Shown here: in pieces, positions 25,200-34,130 of the stretch | How the letters are laid out: each line of letters starts with the position of its first letter | How positions within the stretch are numbered: position 1 is the stretch's first letter | Source of the DNA: Bradyrhizobium sp. Tv2a-2 | Lineage (GTDB): Bacteria; Pseudomonadota; Alphaproteobacteria; Rhizobiales; Xanthobacteraceae | DNA length: 64,000 bases | Direction of reading: 5' to 3' | NCBI RefSeq assembly: GCF_000472425.1 | Contig: NZ_AXAI01000013.1 | Span: 146,001-210,000, forward strand | Program-made: the position numbers and the translations under genes | The notes under the pieces: model-generated | Databases searched by the model: none | What the model saw: the letters and a program-made list of their open reading frames with translations, nothing else | Told to the model about the DNA's origin: nothing

Positions 25200-25586
25200 A
25201 TGAATGTCGGCATCACCTGCACCGCCGTGCTTGGGCTTCTGTTGTTCGGGCTCGGGCTCTATGTCTCGATTTTGCGCGGGAGTACCGGCCGCTCCATAGG
25301 GTGCGACACCGGCCCCACTGATCTGCTGCATCGCGCAGTGCGCGCGCACGGCAACACGGCCGAATATGCGCCTTTCTTCGCGGTGATGTTCCTGTGGTTT
25401 GCCGTGCATCCCGGGCCGACATGGGTTTCCGTCGCCATTGTTCTTGCGACGCTCGCCCGGCTCGCGCTGGTCGCCGGCCTTTTGTGGGGCCCCTCGCTCG
25501 ACAAGCCGACGCCGGCGCGATTCATCGGTGCGCTCCTGACTTATGTCACCGGCATCGCGCTGGCGGTGAGGCTTGCACTGGCGTGA
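25200..25586 (+). CDS. MAPEG-family membrane protein
   Basis: A 128-residue protein with four hydrophobic helices, GRSIGCDTGPTDLLHRAVRAHGNTAEYAP (in sections, residues 29-57) being the MAPEG signature with the conserved R-A-H-x-N-x-x-E. Eukaryotic members are glutathione transferases/isomerases of eicosanoid metabolism; bacterial ones are commonly glutathione-dependent or of unknown role. AGGGGGA precedes the ATG. The gene stands alone between a divergent-oriented MBL-fold gene and a MocR regulator. Confidence 0.88.
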   Translation: MNVGITCTAVLGLLLFGLGLYVSILRGSTGRSIGCDTGPTDLLHRAVRAHGNTAEYAPFFAVMFLWFAVHPGPTWVSVAIVLATLARLALVAGLLWGPSLDKPTPARFIGALLTYVTGIALAVRLALA

Positions 25587-25667
25587 TTGCGCAGGCGTGC
25601 CTGCAGCGCGGTATCGTGAGGCTGCGATCAAGGTACTTCCAGACGGTGTCGAGGCTCGAGCGGCCTC

Positions 25668-27122
25668 TCACCGCCGCGCATCGACATAACGCTTCGCCGC
25701 ATGCCCCAGCGCTGTCGCTGCGGCGATCAGTTCGGCGGTATCGTGGCCGCCGAATCCCAAAATGAATCCGTCGGCGCCGGTTGCCTTCAGGCGCGTTTCC
25801 GACAACAGCCAGGTCTCGACCCCGGCCTGTGCGCGAATCGCTGCGGCCGCGTCGGCCGGCAGGCCGTCCGGCAGCAGTGCGAGCAGATGCAGTCCCTGTT
25901 GCGGGCTGACGATTGTCAGCGACTTTCCGGCGGCGCGTTCCAGCGCGGCGACAGCGGCGTCGCGACCAGCGCGGTAGCGGCGGCGCATGCGGCGGATGTG
26001 ATCGGCGAGAAAGCCGTCGGCCATCAGGTCGGCGATCGCGCCCGCCATGAAGCTCGGTGGAAAGCGGTCATGGCCTTCGCGCACCGCGATCACTTGTTCG
26101 AGTGCGGCCGGTGGCAGCACCATGTAGGCGAGCCTCAGGCCTGCGCCGAGAAGCTTGGAGAAAGTGCCGAGATAGATGACGCGGTCGCCGCCGCCGATGC
26201 CCGCGAGCGCGGTGAGCGGCGGACCGCCGTAACGAAACTCGCTGTCATAGTCGTCTTCCAGCAGCCAGGCCTTGGCCGCCCGCGCCCATTCGACCAACGC
26301 AATCCGCCGCGCCATGGTCATGGTGACGCCGGTCGGAAACTGGTGCGAGGGCGTGACATAGGCGGCCTTGGCGGCCGGGCGGCGCTTCTCGCCGGCGCGC
26401 ACGTCGAGACCTTCAGCATCGACCGGGACCGGCACTACCTTCAAGCCCGCCCGCGTCAGCGTCCGGCCCGCGACCGGATAGCCGGGATCCTCCATCCAGA
26501 CCGCATCGCCTGGCTGCAGCAGGGCTTCGATGCAGAGCCGAAGGCCATGCTGGATGCCGCCCACGATGACGACGCAATCGGGATCGCAAACGAAGCCGCG
26601 GCTCGCGGCGAGATAGCGCGCGATCTCGTTCCGCAACGTGGCATCGCCGCGGGGATCGCCGTAGCCGAACGCGGCATCATCGGTCCTCATGATGCGGCGG
26701 CGCGTCGCCGCGGCCAGCCGGCGCAGCAGTTGCGGATCGGCGTAAGTCTTGCCCAGCGCGAACGGTCTTGTTGCCGGCAGCTTGATGCTGCGCGGCGCCG
26801 CGGGTAAGGGCTTTGTCTTGCGCACGGGCGCCGGCAGCGTTGCGACGAAGGTGCCGGAGCCGGTGCGTGCGTCGGCGAGGCCATCGCTTTGCAGATGTTC
26901 ATAGGCGATGACCACGGCATTGCGCTTGACGCCGAATTGCTGGGCGAGCACGCGGGTCGATGGCAGCCTCAAGCCTGCGGCGAGCCGGCCGTCGAGAATG
27001 GCGCCGCGCAACCCGCCATAGACCTGCAGCGCCTGGTTGCCGGCGGTGCGGTCGAGCCGCAGCGGCAGGTCGAGCGGCGCGCCCTGACGTGGTGCGGATT
27101 GGCGTTTTGAAGTGGTCGGCAT
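25668..27122 (-). CDS. MocR-type regulator (GntR winged helix fused to aminotransferase fold)
   Basis: A 484-residue MocR/PdxR-like regulator. Residues about 20-90 are a GntR winged helix (LRLPSTRVLAQQFGVKRNAV), followed by a fold-type I aminotransferase domain with GGIQHGLRLCIEAL near 200 and the PLP-lysine region YLGTFSKLLGAGLRLAY near 310. MocR proteins use PLP as effector, usually controlling an adjacent vitamin B6 or amino-acid gene. Here the divergent gene 75 bases away is a pyridoxamine-phosphate-oxidase-fold protein, which fits. The ATG at 27122 removes a 20-residue extension lacking family similarity. Confidence 0.9.
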   Translation of the reverse strand: MPTTSKRQSAPRQGAPLDLPLRLDRTAGNQALQVYGGLRGAILDGRLAAGLRLPSTRVLAQQFGVKRNAVVIAYEHLQSDGLADARTGSGTFVATLPAPVRKTKPLPAAPRSIKLPATRPFALGKTYADPQLLRRLAAATRRRIMRTDDAAFGYGDPRGDATLRNEIARYLAASRGFVCDPDCVVIVGGIQHGLRLCIEALLQPGDAVWMEDPGYPVAGRTLTRAGLKVVPVPVDAEGLDVRAGEKRRPAAKAAYVTPSHQFPTGVTMTMARRIALVEWARAAKAWLLEDDYDSEFRYGGPPLTALAGIGGGDRVIYLGTFSKLLGAGLRLAYMVLPPAALEQVIAVREGHDRFPPSFMAGAIADLMADGFLADHIRRMRRRYRAGRDAAVAALERAAGKSLTIVSPQQGLHLLALLPDGLPADAAAAIRAQAGVETWLLSETRLKATGADGFILGFGGHDTAELIAAATALGHAAKRYVDARR

Positions 27123-27157
27123 GATCGGCTCGAAATTGGACCTCGCACCGACCACTT
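27110..27157. promoter_or_regulatory. 10-bp inverted repeat in the MocR/flavoprotein divergent region
   Basis: AAGTGGTCGG at 27110-27119 and CCGACCACTT at 27148-27157 are perfect inverted copies, 28 bases apart. The first lies over codons 2-5 of the MocR gene, the second about 40 bases before the flavoprotein ATG. A MocR dimer could bridge the two and control both genes; this is an inference. Confidence 0.5.
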
Positions 27158-27196
27158 TACCTGTGGCTCTGATGCAGCTCAACTTCGGAGAATGCC

Positions 27197-27928
27197 ATGT
27201 CTGCCGAGACTTCAGCGAGCTACCCCGTCGACGAAATCAACCGCGTGCGGCGGCTGCATGAGCGCGGCCGCTATGACGTCGAGACCGTGCACCGGCTGCT
27301 CGACTCGGCCGCGCTCTGCCACGTCTCCTACGTGATCGACGGCCAGCCCTATTGCACGCCGACGCTTTACTGGCGCGAGGGATCGCGGCTCTATTGGCAC
27401 GGCTCCAGCGCGAGCCGGATGCTGCGCAACCTGTCCGAGGGCGAGCCGGCCTGTCTCACCGTGACCCAACTCGACAGCCTGGTGCTCGCCCGCTGCGGCT
27501 TCAACCATTCGGCCGATTACCGCGCAGTGATGGCGTTCGGCCATGCGAGGCAGGTCGAGAACCAGGAGGAGAAGGCGCGTGCGCTTGTGATGATGGTCGA
27601 CCGCTTCTTCCCCGGCCGCACCGCGCAGCTGCGCCAGAGCACGGAGCAGGAGATTAAGGCGACCGCCGTGATCTCCATGAAGATCGAGCGCGCGTCGGCA
27701 AAAATCCGCAGCAAGGGCGTCGGTGACGACGAGGAAGACTACGCGTTGCCGATCTATGCCGAGCGCGTGCCGGTGAACATGGTGCTGGGCGCGGCCGAGC
27801 CCTGCAAGCGGCTGTTGCCGGGCGTCGAAAGGCCGGCGAACCTTGCGCCCTATCGCGAGGGGCGGAAGTTGGAAGATGCAGTAAGAGAAGCCTACTGCAT
27901 CGCGTATGCTGAGGTCGTAGGCGGCTAA
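27197..27928 (+). CDS. Pyridoxamine 5'-phosphate oxidase-fold flavin-binding protein
   Basis: A 243-residue split-barrel protein of the COG3467/NimA-like group. DSAALCHVSYVIDGQPYCTPTLYWREG (in parts, residues 35-62), LYWHGSSASRMLRN and GHARQVENQEEKARAL mark the FMN-binding barrel. True PdxH has a different C-terminus, so this is probably an FMN- or F420/heme-type oxidoreductase rather than the B6 biosynthetic enzyme. It diverges from the MocR regulator and is probably its target. It is monocistronic; 12 bases separate its stop from the end of the convergent peptidase gene. Confidence 0.85.
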   Translation: MSAETSASYPVDEINRVRRLHERGRYDVETVHRLLDSAALCHVSYVIDGQPYCTPTLYWREGSRLYWHGSSASRMLRNLSEGEPACLTVTQLDSLVLARCGFNHSADYRAVMAFGHARQVENQEEKARALVMMVDRFFPGRTAQLRQSTEQEIKATAVISMKIERASAKIRSKGVGDDEEDYALPIYAERVPVNMVLGAAEPCKRLLPGVERPANLAPYREGRKLEDAVREAYCIAYAEVVGG

Positions 27929-27940
27929 GTGCCGCCCTGC

Positions 27941-29140
27941 TCAACGCAGCGCCGTGCCGCCAACATTCCACCCGCGACCGCCTTCGCCGAAAATCTCGTG
28001 GCCGGTTGCGGTCACCGCGACCGTGTCCTCGAGCTTGATGAAGCCGCGCTTGGGATGCTTCATCGTGGTCTCGACCGAGATCACCATGCCGGGCTCCAGT
28101 GGGCGGTCGGCATCGGCTGCGTCGTAGCGCACAGGGCCAGAGGCGGTCAGCCGCGGCGCCTCGTGGCTGACAAGGCCCATGCCATGGGCGAGGAACTCGG
28201 TGTTGTCGCGCTGGCTGGTCTCCTTCAGCGCGCGTTCGGCGGCGGTGTAGATCACCCCGCCCATGGCGCCCGGCTTGATCACCGCAAAGGCCGCGCGCTG
28301 CACGGCTTCGATCTCGGCGAGCAGATCCTTCAACTCCGCATCCGGCTCGCCCAGCACCGCCATGCGGGCGAGGTCGCCGATATAGCCGTGGTAGTTGCCG
28401 CCGGAATCGAGCGAGAGCACGTCGCCCTTTTCCCAGCGCTGCTCCGATGGCGCACGATTGTGGCTCGCGCCTGATGCCAGCAGACAATATTCGAAGGTGA
28501 GCCCGCGCTTCACCTCCGCCACCCGCAGTGCATCGAACAGCTGTCGCTTGGTGGTGCCGGGGCCGTGATGGGCAATCACGTCGAGCATGGATTCGATCAC
28601 GAGATCGGAGGCGGTGCGCAGCTTTGCCAATTCGGCCGGCGTCTTCACCGCGCGCAGCCGCTCCAGCGCGAACAGCGCATCCTTGATCTCGCTATTCGGG
28701 AAAGCGTCCTGCAACGCCTTGGCCGCATCCATCGGCAGGAAGGCCATCTCGACGCCGATGCGTTTTGCGGGAACGCCGCTTGCACGGATCATCTGCGCGG
28801 CGGTCGTGATCGCATCGACAGAGCCATGGCCGGAGGTGCGAAGCTCCGGCACCCAGGGCCGCACCACCTCGCGCTGATGCGTTTCCAGCCGGTGGCCGAT
28901 ATAGCCCGCCTTGTCGGGCGCGCCCTTGGCATAAACCACGACCGGCAGATAGCGGCTGATGCCGAGCGCATCCATGTAATCGAAGAAAATCGCGCGCTCG
29001 ACGTCGAGCATGTATTGGACATTGTGCTTAGAGGTGACGAGCAGCACGTCGAGACCGGCCTCCTCCATCAGCCTGTCCAGCTTGTTGGTGTCGAAAGGGA
29101 TGGCACGGGAGGCCGCTCGAGTCTGGACGCTGTCCTGCAT
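27941..29140 (-). CDS. M24-family Xaa-Pro peptidase-like hydrolase
   Basis: A 399-residue pita-bread metallohydrolase with an N-terminal creatinase domain. All five metal ligands appear present: the Asp pair in SLDSGGNYHGYIGD near 255-267, His in AHGMGL near 330, and two Glu in ISVETT and IKLEDTV near 365-382. These enzymes split Xaa-Pro dipeptides or, in creatinase and DddP, other C-N or C-S bonds. GGAAG lies seven bases before the ATG at 29140. It is the last gene of a four-gene minus-strand group with an MFS transporter and an aromatic hydroxylase, so it may hydrolyse a pathway conjugate rather than a dipeptide. Confidence 0.88.
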   Translation of the reverse strand: MQDSVQTRAASRAIPFDTNKLDRLMEEAGLDVLLVTSKHNVQYMLDVERAIFFDYMDALGISRYLPVVVYAKGAPDKAGYIGHRLETHQREVVRPWVPELRTSGHGSVDAITTAAQMIRASGVPAKRIGVEMAFLPMDAAKALQDAFPNSEIKDALFALERLRAVKTPAELAKLRTASDLVIESMLDVIAHHGPGTTKRQLFDALRVAEVKRGLTFEYCLLASGASHNRAPSEQRWEKGDVLSLDSGGNYHGYIGDLARMAVLGEPDAELKDLLAEIEAVQRAAFAVIKPGAMGGVIYTAAERALKETSQRDNTEFLAHGMGLVSHEAPRLTASGPVRYDAADADRPLEPGMVISVETTMKHPKRGFIKLEDTVAVTATGHEIFGEGGRGWNVGGTALR

Positions 29141-29180
29141 GATGCACTTCCTTGTTTGTTGTGTGCGCTTGAGGCGAAGC

Positions 29181-30641
29181 CTAAGACGGCGTCGGGCGCG
29201 CCGCAACGCCCTCCGCGTCGCGGCCAAGATGAACGGCAACTGTCCCCGCGTTTTCAGCGGGTTGCGGAACCTCCAACGCGAGTGGCCGGCCATGGGTTTC
29301 GACGCCAAGGAAGGTGAAGGCGAGCCCGATCGCGAGCCCGCAGCCCGCAAGGAACAGGAAGGCCGGCGTCACGGCGTCGATGGTGGCCTTGGGCGTGATC
29401 AGGTTCGAGGTGCCGGCGATCAGTGCGAGACACAGCGGCCCGGCGATCTTGCCGACGCCATTGGCAGCCTGAGCGAGCCCCACACCGCGCGCGCTCAGGC
29501 GAACCGGGAAGATTTCAGCCGAATAAGGCGCGATGTTGGAGAAGCCGCCGTCGAAGAACAGCGCCGCCGGGACCAGCAGCACCACGAAAGCAGGATAGCC
29601 GAACAACGTCCGATCGAAGAACAGTCCCGCAGCCCCGAGCGATAGCGCGATGCCATAGCCCATGATCTCGCCACAACGCCGCCGCCCGATCCGCTGGGCC
29701 AGCACAGAGAAAACGGCGCGCCCGATCATGCCGGTGAGCGAGACGATAACGAACAAATGAGCGACATCGACCGGCGAGACGCCCATCAGCAGCGCGACGA
29801 TGGTGGGGCCCCAGAGGAACACGCCATAATTCGCCGTGCTGGCACCGAACCAGACGATCAGCGTCAGCCAGACCCTCCGGGGCTCCTGCAGCAGTTCGGA
29901 GAACCCCGCGCCTTGCGGCCTGGCGAGGGCCTCAACCGAAGGCGGCCGCGGCAGTGTCTCGGGCGCGACGCGCAGGGCTCGCGCGACGATGCGGCGGGCA
30001 TCCGCGTCGCGCCCCCGCGAAACCAGCCAGCGCACGGATTCGGGCATGATCAATGCGATCAACAGCGCCGGCACCAGTGGCAGGAAGCCGAGCGCAGCAA
30101 GCCCACGCCAACCGATAGAGTGGAGCATGGTCGCGGCCGACAATGATGCGGCGAGGATGCCGAGTGAGACCGGAATCACGGTGGCACTGGTGACGAGGGT
30201 GCGATGCCGCGTCGGCGTATATTCGACGATCAGAGGCACCGCGACGGAGGCGGCGGCGCCAACGCCAAAGCCGACAAAGAAGCGAAGCGTCGCGAAGATG
30301 ATCCAGCCGCCGTCGGGAATGAACGAGACGGAGCCGGCACTCAGCGCGCACAGCGTGACGCCCGCAACCAAGAGCGCCTTGCGGCCGAAGCGGTCGGCCA
30401 GCGCACCCCATGCCAACGATCCCAGGATCGCGCCGACGCCGGCGCTGAGCAGAATCAGCGAGGTCTGCCCGAAGGTCAGCTGCCATTGCGGCGCCAGCAC
30501 CGCGACGAGGAAGCCGACGACATAATAGTCGAAATAGTCGAAGACACTGGTCGAGATGGCGAGCGCGATGCTGGTCCAGTAACGGGCATCGAGCCGCGCG
30601 CCATCATAGGCTGTGACGAGATCCTCCCTCACCTCCGCCAT
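29181..30641 (-). CDS. MFS transporter, metabolite:H+ symporter type
   Basis: A 486-residue inner-membrane carrier with 12 predicted helices. The loop 2-3 motif GALADRFGRKALL near 78 and its loop 8-9 counterpart AQRIGRRRCGEIMGYG identify the major facilitator superfamily; VEYTPTRHRT and PYSAEIFPVRLSARGVG match the aromatic acid and sialate symporter groups. It is expected to import the substrate of the hydroxylase encoded upstream in the same operon. The start has a clear AGGAGAACG site before it. An export role is less likely from context. Confidence 0.88.
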   Translation of the reverse strand: MAEVREDLVTAYDGARLDARYWTSIALAISTSVFDYFDYYVVGFLVAVLAPQWQLTFGQTSLILLSAGVGAILGSLAWGALADRFGRKALLVAGVTLCALSAGSVSFIPDGGWIIFATLRFFVGFGVGAAASVAVPLIVEYTPTRHRTLVTSATVIPVSLGILAASLSAATMLHSIGWRGLAALGFLPLVPALLIALIMPESVRWLVSRGRDADARRIVARALRVAPETLPRPPSVEALARPQGAGFSELLQEPRRVWLTLIVWFGASTANYGVFLWGPTIVALLMGVSPVDVAHLFVIVSLTGMIGRAVFSVLAQRIGRRRCGEIMGYGIALSLGAAGLFFDRTLFGYPAFVVLLVPAALFFDGGFSNIAPYSAEIFPVRLSARGVGLAQAANGVGKIAGPLCLALIAGTSNLITPKATIDAVTPAFLFLAGCGLAIGLAFTFLGVETHGRPLALEVPQPAENAGTVAVHLGRDAEGVAARPTPS

Positions 30642-30669
30642 GGTCGTTCTCCTCCATGATATGTTTTCG

Positions 30670-31449
30670 TTATTTGCTTTGCAGAAAGGCGATCACTTCG
30701 GCCGCCACCGCGGCCGGATCCTGAATCGTGCCGACATGGGCGACGCCGTGGATGACAGCGGCGCGGGAGCCTGGAATCTCGCTTGCTAGCGACAGTGTAT
30801 GCGCGGGCGGAATCAGGCGATCCTCGCTTCCCGCCAGCACCAGCGTGGGCGCCTTGATGGCGCCGAGCGAAACCTCGATCGGCTGCGCCAATACCGCGCC
30901 GCGGCGCTCCCGTTGTCCGGCATCGCGCGTGTTGCGGGTGAAGATCGACAGCGCTTCAGGATGGGCCGCGATATAGCTCGGCGTGAAAAAATATTCGGCA
31001 AAGGCCGGCAAGGTTTCCGGCAGGCCGGCACGCAGTGCGGCAAACCTCGGAAAGCCTTCCGGATTGATCGAGGCTACCGACATGCCGACGCGGAAAGTCG
31101 AGGCGAGCACCAGACGATCGATACGTGCAGGATGGCGAACCGCAGCCACTTGCGCGATCGCGCCGCCGAACGAGGTGCCGAACAGATGGGCGCGCGCAAA
31201 GCCAAGCGCTGCGATCAGCGCGGCGGCATCGTCGGCGAGCTCGCCGAAGCCGTAAGGAACATGCGGATTGCGCGTGCCGCCGGAATCGCGCTGGTCGCAG
31301 GCAATCACGGTGAAATGCTTCGCGAGCAAAGTACCGAAAGCATGGAACATCGAATGATCGGCTTCCGCACCATGCAGCAGGAACAGCGGCGGGCCCTCGC
31401 CGCTGCGCTTGAGGCTGACCGAGGTGCCGTTGGCTTCGATTCTCTCCAT
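30670..31449 (-). CDS. Alpha/beta hydrolase, C-C bond hydrolase-like
   Basis: A 259-residue alpha/beta hydrolase. LFLLHGAEADHSMF holds the oxyanion region, the nucleophile elbow is FGTSFGGAIAQ near residue 97, GSEDRLIPP supplies the acid and VAHVGTI the histidine. It begins two bases after the stop of the FAD-hydroxylase, so co-translation is clear. In aromatic pathways such hydrolases act on ring-cleavage products or lactones (PcaD-like); no ring-cleavage dioxygenase is present here, so an ester or lactone is more probable. The ATG at 31449 is chosen because 72 upstream residues of the open frame lie inside the hydroxylase gene. Confidence 0.87.
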   Translation of the reverse strand: MERIEANGTSVSLKRSGEGPPLFLLHGAEADHSMFHAFGTLLAKHFTVIACDQRDSGGTRNPHVPYGFGELADDAAALIAALGFARAHLFGTSFGGAIAQVAAVRHPARIDRLVLASTFRVGMSVASINPEGFPRFAALRAGLPETLPAFAEYFFTPSYIAAHPEALSIFTRNTRDAGQRERRGAVLAQPIEVSLGAIKAPTLVLAGSEDRLIPPAHTLSLASEIPGSRAAVIHGVAHVGTIQDPAAVAAEVIAFLQSK

Positions 31450-31451
31450 GG

Positions 31452-33074
31452 CTAGTGCAACACGGCTTGCAAGGCGCCGGCGAGTTCGCGCGCGGGATCC
31501 TGCGGGATATAGGGCATGCGCCAGGCGACATGGCCGTCGGGACGAACCAGCACGGCGCCGCGCAACCCCATCTGGATGCCGTCGAATGGATTCGCGTTGG
31601 GCAGTTGCTGCAGGCCGAGCGGGATGCCGAGCTTTACGGACACGCCGCGGCCGGCCTCCAGCCATTCGCCGCCGAGCGGCCCGGTCACGACCGTGAACTC
31701 CTTGTCGAACCAGTCCAGCGTCGAGCGCTTGCGCGCCATGTCGAGCCAGACATGCGGGAAGCGTCCACCCGGGCGGTCGGAGGGGAAATAGGTCCGCGTC
31801 AAATGCCCGCCGCGCGGCGTGCCGTCGGGGATCACCGCGCCCTCCTCATAGGAGAAGCCGAGGGCCTGGCCGATCGAATGCAGATGGTTGTCGAGGTCGT
31901 TGACCCAGAAGCGGATGCGGTCCTCATTGCCCGAGCGCACGGCATCGTCGAGGCGGCGGAAGCGGATCATGTTGCCGTAGCTGAAATCCGCGTTGGATTG
32001 CGCGACAGGACGGCGCTCGACGTCGTAGCTCTCGAGCAGCTTTTCCGAGGCAAGCCCGCGCAGCACATAGACCAGCTTCCAGGCGAGGTTGTGCGCGTCC
32101 TGCACGCCGGAGTTCAGGCCGAAGCCGCCGGTGGGCGGAAAGCGATGCGCGGCATCGCCGACCACGAACACGCGGTTCTTGCGGAATTGCGCGGCCACCT
32201 GCTTGCTCATCCGCCAGATCGAGCGGTTGAGCAGTGTCACCTCGAGGTCAGGCACGCCGGCATGGGTGCGGATGATCTCCACCGTCTCAGCATCCGTCCA
32301 CGGCCGCGGCCGGTCGTCCTTCTCCTCGCCGATCTGCATCACCGACAGCCAGCGATCGCGGCCATTGGTATTGAGAATGCCCGCCCTTCGCGGCATGCCC
32401 GGCTTGTCGCTGTAGACCTGATAGCCCGCGGCTTCGCGCGTGATCGGAAAGCGCGAGAGATCGCCGCGCCAATATTCGTTCAGCATCACCGCGAGCGTCG
32501 AAGGCCCCACCATCTCGATGCCGGCATTGCGTCGGGTCTGGCTGCCAGCGCCGTCGCAGGCGAGCAGATACTTAGCGTGCCAGTGCTCACTGCGGCCACT
32601 TTCCACAGACCGGATCTCGCAGACGACACCGTCCTCGACCTCCTCGAAGCCCATGAATTCGGTCGAGAAGTGCACCTGCACCAGGTTGGAATGCTCGATG
32701 ACCTTGTAGATCTCCTCCTCGACCGCATCCTGTGCGACCAGCGATTTCCAGGCCGGCGTCTGGCCGAGGTTGGGCTCGGGACGAGAACGGCTGATCTCAC
32801 GGCCGGCGATACTCTCCACCTGAACGAACATGTCGGAGGAATCCTGCAGGCCGCGGTCGCGGATCGCCTGCTCGATGCCCCATTGGCGAAAGATCTCCAT
32901 GGTACGGACCCAGCAGCCGCGCGATTTCGGATGGTCCGTCGTGGTCGGGCTCTTCTCGACAATGATGGCGTCGATGCCGAAGCGGTCGAGCAAGAGCCCC
33001 ATCGCGAGGCCAACCGGACCGCCGCCGACAATCATGATGGATGTCCGGCGCGGTGCCTCCGCAGGCGTACCCAT
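31452..33074 (-). CDS. FAD-dependent aromatic hydroxylase (UbiH/MhpA/PheA type)
   Basis: A 540-residue class A flavoprotein monooxygenase. The FAD motif IVGGGPVGLAMGLLL is at residues about 14-28, the DG motif LLACDGAGSQTRR near 178 and the GD motif VGDAAHRFPPTGGFGLNSG near 302; a thioredoxin-like C-terminal domain follows. It uses NAD(P)H and oxygen to hydroxylate an aromatic or polyketide-like ring. GGAGA lies six bases before the ATG. It heads the operon with the hydrolase, MFS carrier and peptidase and diverges from a LysR regulator 112 bases away. The substrate is unknown; phenolic propionates or salicylates are examples in the family. Confidence 0.9.
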   Translation of the reverse strand: MGTPAEAPRRTSIMIVGGGPVGLAMGLLLDRFGIDAIIVEKSPTTTDHPKSRGCWVRTMEIFRQWGIEQAIRDRGLQDSSDMFVQVESIAGREISRSRPEPNLGQTPAWKSLVAQDAVEEEIYKVIEHSNLVQVHFSTEFMGFEEVEDGVVCEIRSVESGRSEHWHAKYLLACDGAGSQTRRNAGIEMVGPSTLAVMLNEYWRGDLSRFPITREAAGYQVYSDKPGMPRRAGILNTNGRDRWLSVMQIGEEKDDRPRPWTDAETVEIIRTHAGVPDLEVTLLNRSIWRMSKQVAAQFRKNRVFVVGDAAHRFPPTGGFGLNSGVQDAHNLAWKLVYVLRGLASEKLLESYDVERRPVAQSNADFSYGNMIRFRRLDDAVRSGNEDRIRFWVNDLDNHLHSIGQALGFSYEEGAVIPDGTPRGGHLTRTYFPSDRPGGRFPHVWLDMARKRSTLDWFDKEFTVVTGPLGGEWLEAGRGVSVKLGIPLGLQQLPNANPFDGIQMGLRGAVLVRPDGHVAWRMPYIPQDPARELAGALQAVLH

Positions 33075-33186
33075 GGGCGTCTCCTTCCCCGTATGATCTT
33101 GATTGGCGGCAAGGATGCGCTCTTTTTGACATCTCACAAGAATATGTTTGATATGCTTCCGATCTCGTTCCGAGATGGAGGCGAAG

Positions 33187-34098
33187 ATGGACTTGCGTCA
33201 GCTTCGTTATTTCATCGGCGTGGCCGAGCGCGGCGGCTTCGGCGCGGCGGCCAGCGCACTGAACATCGCGCAGTCCGCGCTCAGCCGTCACATCAAGGAG
33301 CTGGAATATGAGCTCGGCGGCGCGCTTCTCACGCGGACCGCGCGCGGCGTCGCGGTGACGGAGTCGGGCAAGGTGCTGCTCGAGCGTGGGCGCTGGTTGC
33401 TCGGTATGGTCGACGACATCAAGGCCGAAGTGCGCACGGAGAACCGCGAGCCGAGCGGCACGGTGCGGCTGGGTGCGCCATCGAGTCTCGCCGAGATTTT
33501 CTATCCGCCGCTTGCCCGGCTTGTCGTCGAGCGTTTCCCGCGCGTAAACCTCGAACTCAGCGAGGGGTTGACGGAATCGGCCAGTGACCGGTTGCTGCGG
33601 GGCCAGCTCGATCTCGCGATGATCACGGCGCCGCAACCGAACGATCACCTCGACTATGAAACGCTGGTGGTCGAGCAGGTCTTCCTGATCGGTCCGGCGC
33701 GAGATCCCCGGCTGGAGCGCGGCAGGCTCACGCTTGCCCAGTTCAAAGCGTTGCCGCGCGCCGTGCTGCCCCTCAGCCGCACCCCGTTTCCGCCGGAAGT
33801 TCCCAGTCGACTACGTGTCGACAGTTCGACCTCCATGAAACGCATGGTGGCTTCGGGACTCGGCTATGCGCTATTGCCCTTTTCCGCGATCTATCATGAA
33901 GTCGAGGCTGGGCAGCTTTCGGCCGTGCCGCTGTCATGGATGCAGGCCGAGCGCGTACTGGCCTTGCCGCGCGGACGCCCCATCAGTCGAGCCACGCGCG
34001 AGACGGTAGCGCTGTTGAAGGAGATTTGCGGCAACCTGATCCGCGACGGAGTTGTTCGGACCGCGCAACGCACACGCGCGCGCAGGACGACGGGCTGA
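33187..34098 (+). CDS. LysR-family transcriptional regulator
   Basis: A 303-residue LTTR. Residues 1-60 are the winged helix (MDLRQLRYFIGVAERGGFG, then SALSRHIKELE); residues about 90-290 form the periplasmic-binding-like effector domain. GGAGG lies five bases before the ATG at 33187, which is preferred over an upstream in-frame start. It diverges from the FAD-hydroxylase operon and is its probable activator, responding to a pathway intermediate. A basic tail (RTRARR) ends the protein. Confidence 0.92.
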   Translation: MDLRQLRYFIGVAERGGFGAAASALNIAQSALSRHIKELEYELGGALLTRTARGVAVTESGKVLLERGRWLLGMVDDIKAEVRTENREPSGTVRLGAPSSLAEIFYPPLARLVVERFPRVNLELSEGLTESASDRLLRGQLDLAMITAPQPNDHLDYETLVVEQVFLIGPARDPRLERGRLTLAQFKALPRAVLPLSRTPFPPEVPSRLRVDSSTSMKRMVASGLGYALLPFSAIYHEVEAGQLSAVPLSWMQAERVLALPRGRPISRATRETVALLKEICGNLIRDGVVRTAQRTRARRTTG

Positions 34099-34130
34099 TC
34101 GGTGCCGGCGTGCAACCGGGCCTGAAGATA

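Noticed and set aside
27197..27928. PdxH, the vitamin B6 biosynthetic oxidase
   Set aside because: The barrel resembles the COG3467/NimA group, and the conserved PdxH C-terminal segment was not seen.
31455..33311. 618-codon open frame antisense to the FAD hydroxylase
   Set aside because: It has no recognised domain and runs into the LysR coding start; the minus-strand FAD and GD motifs are intact.
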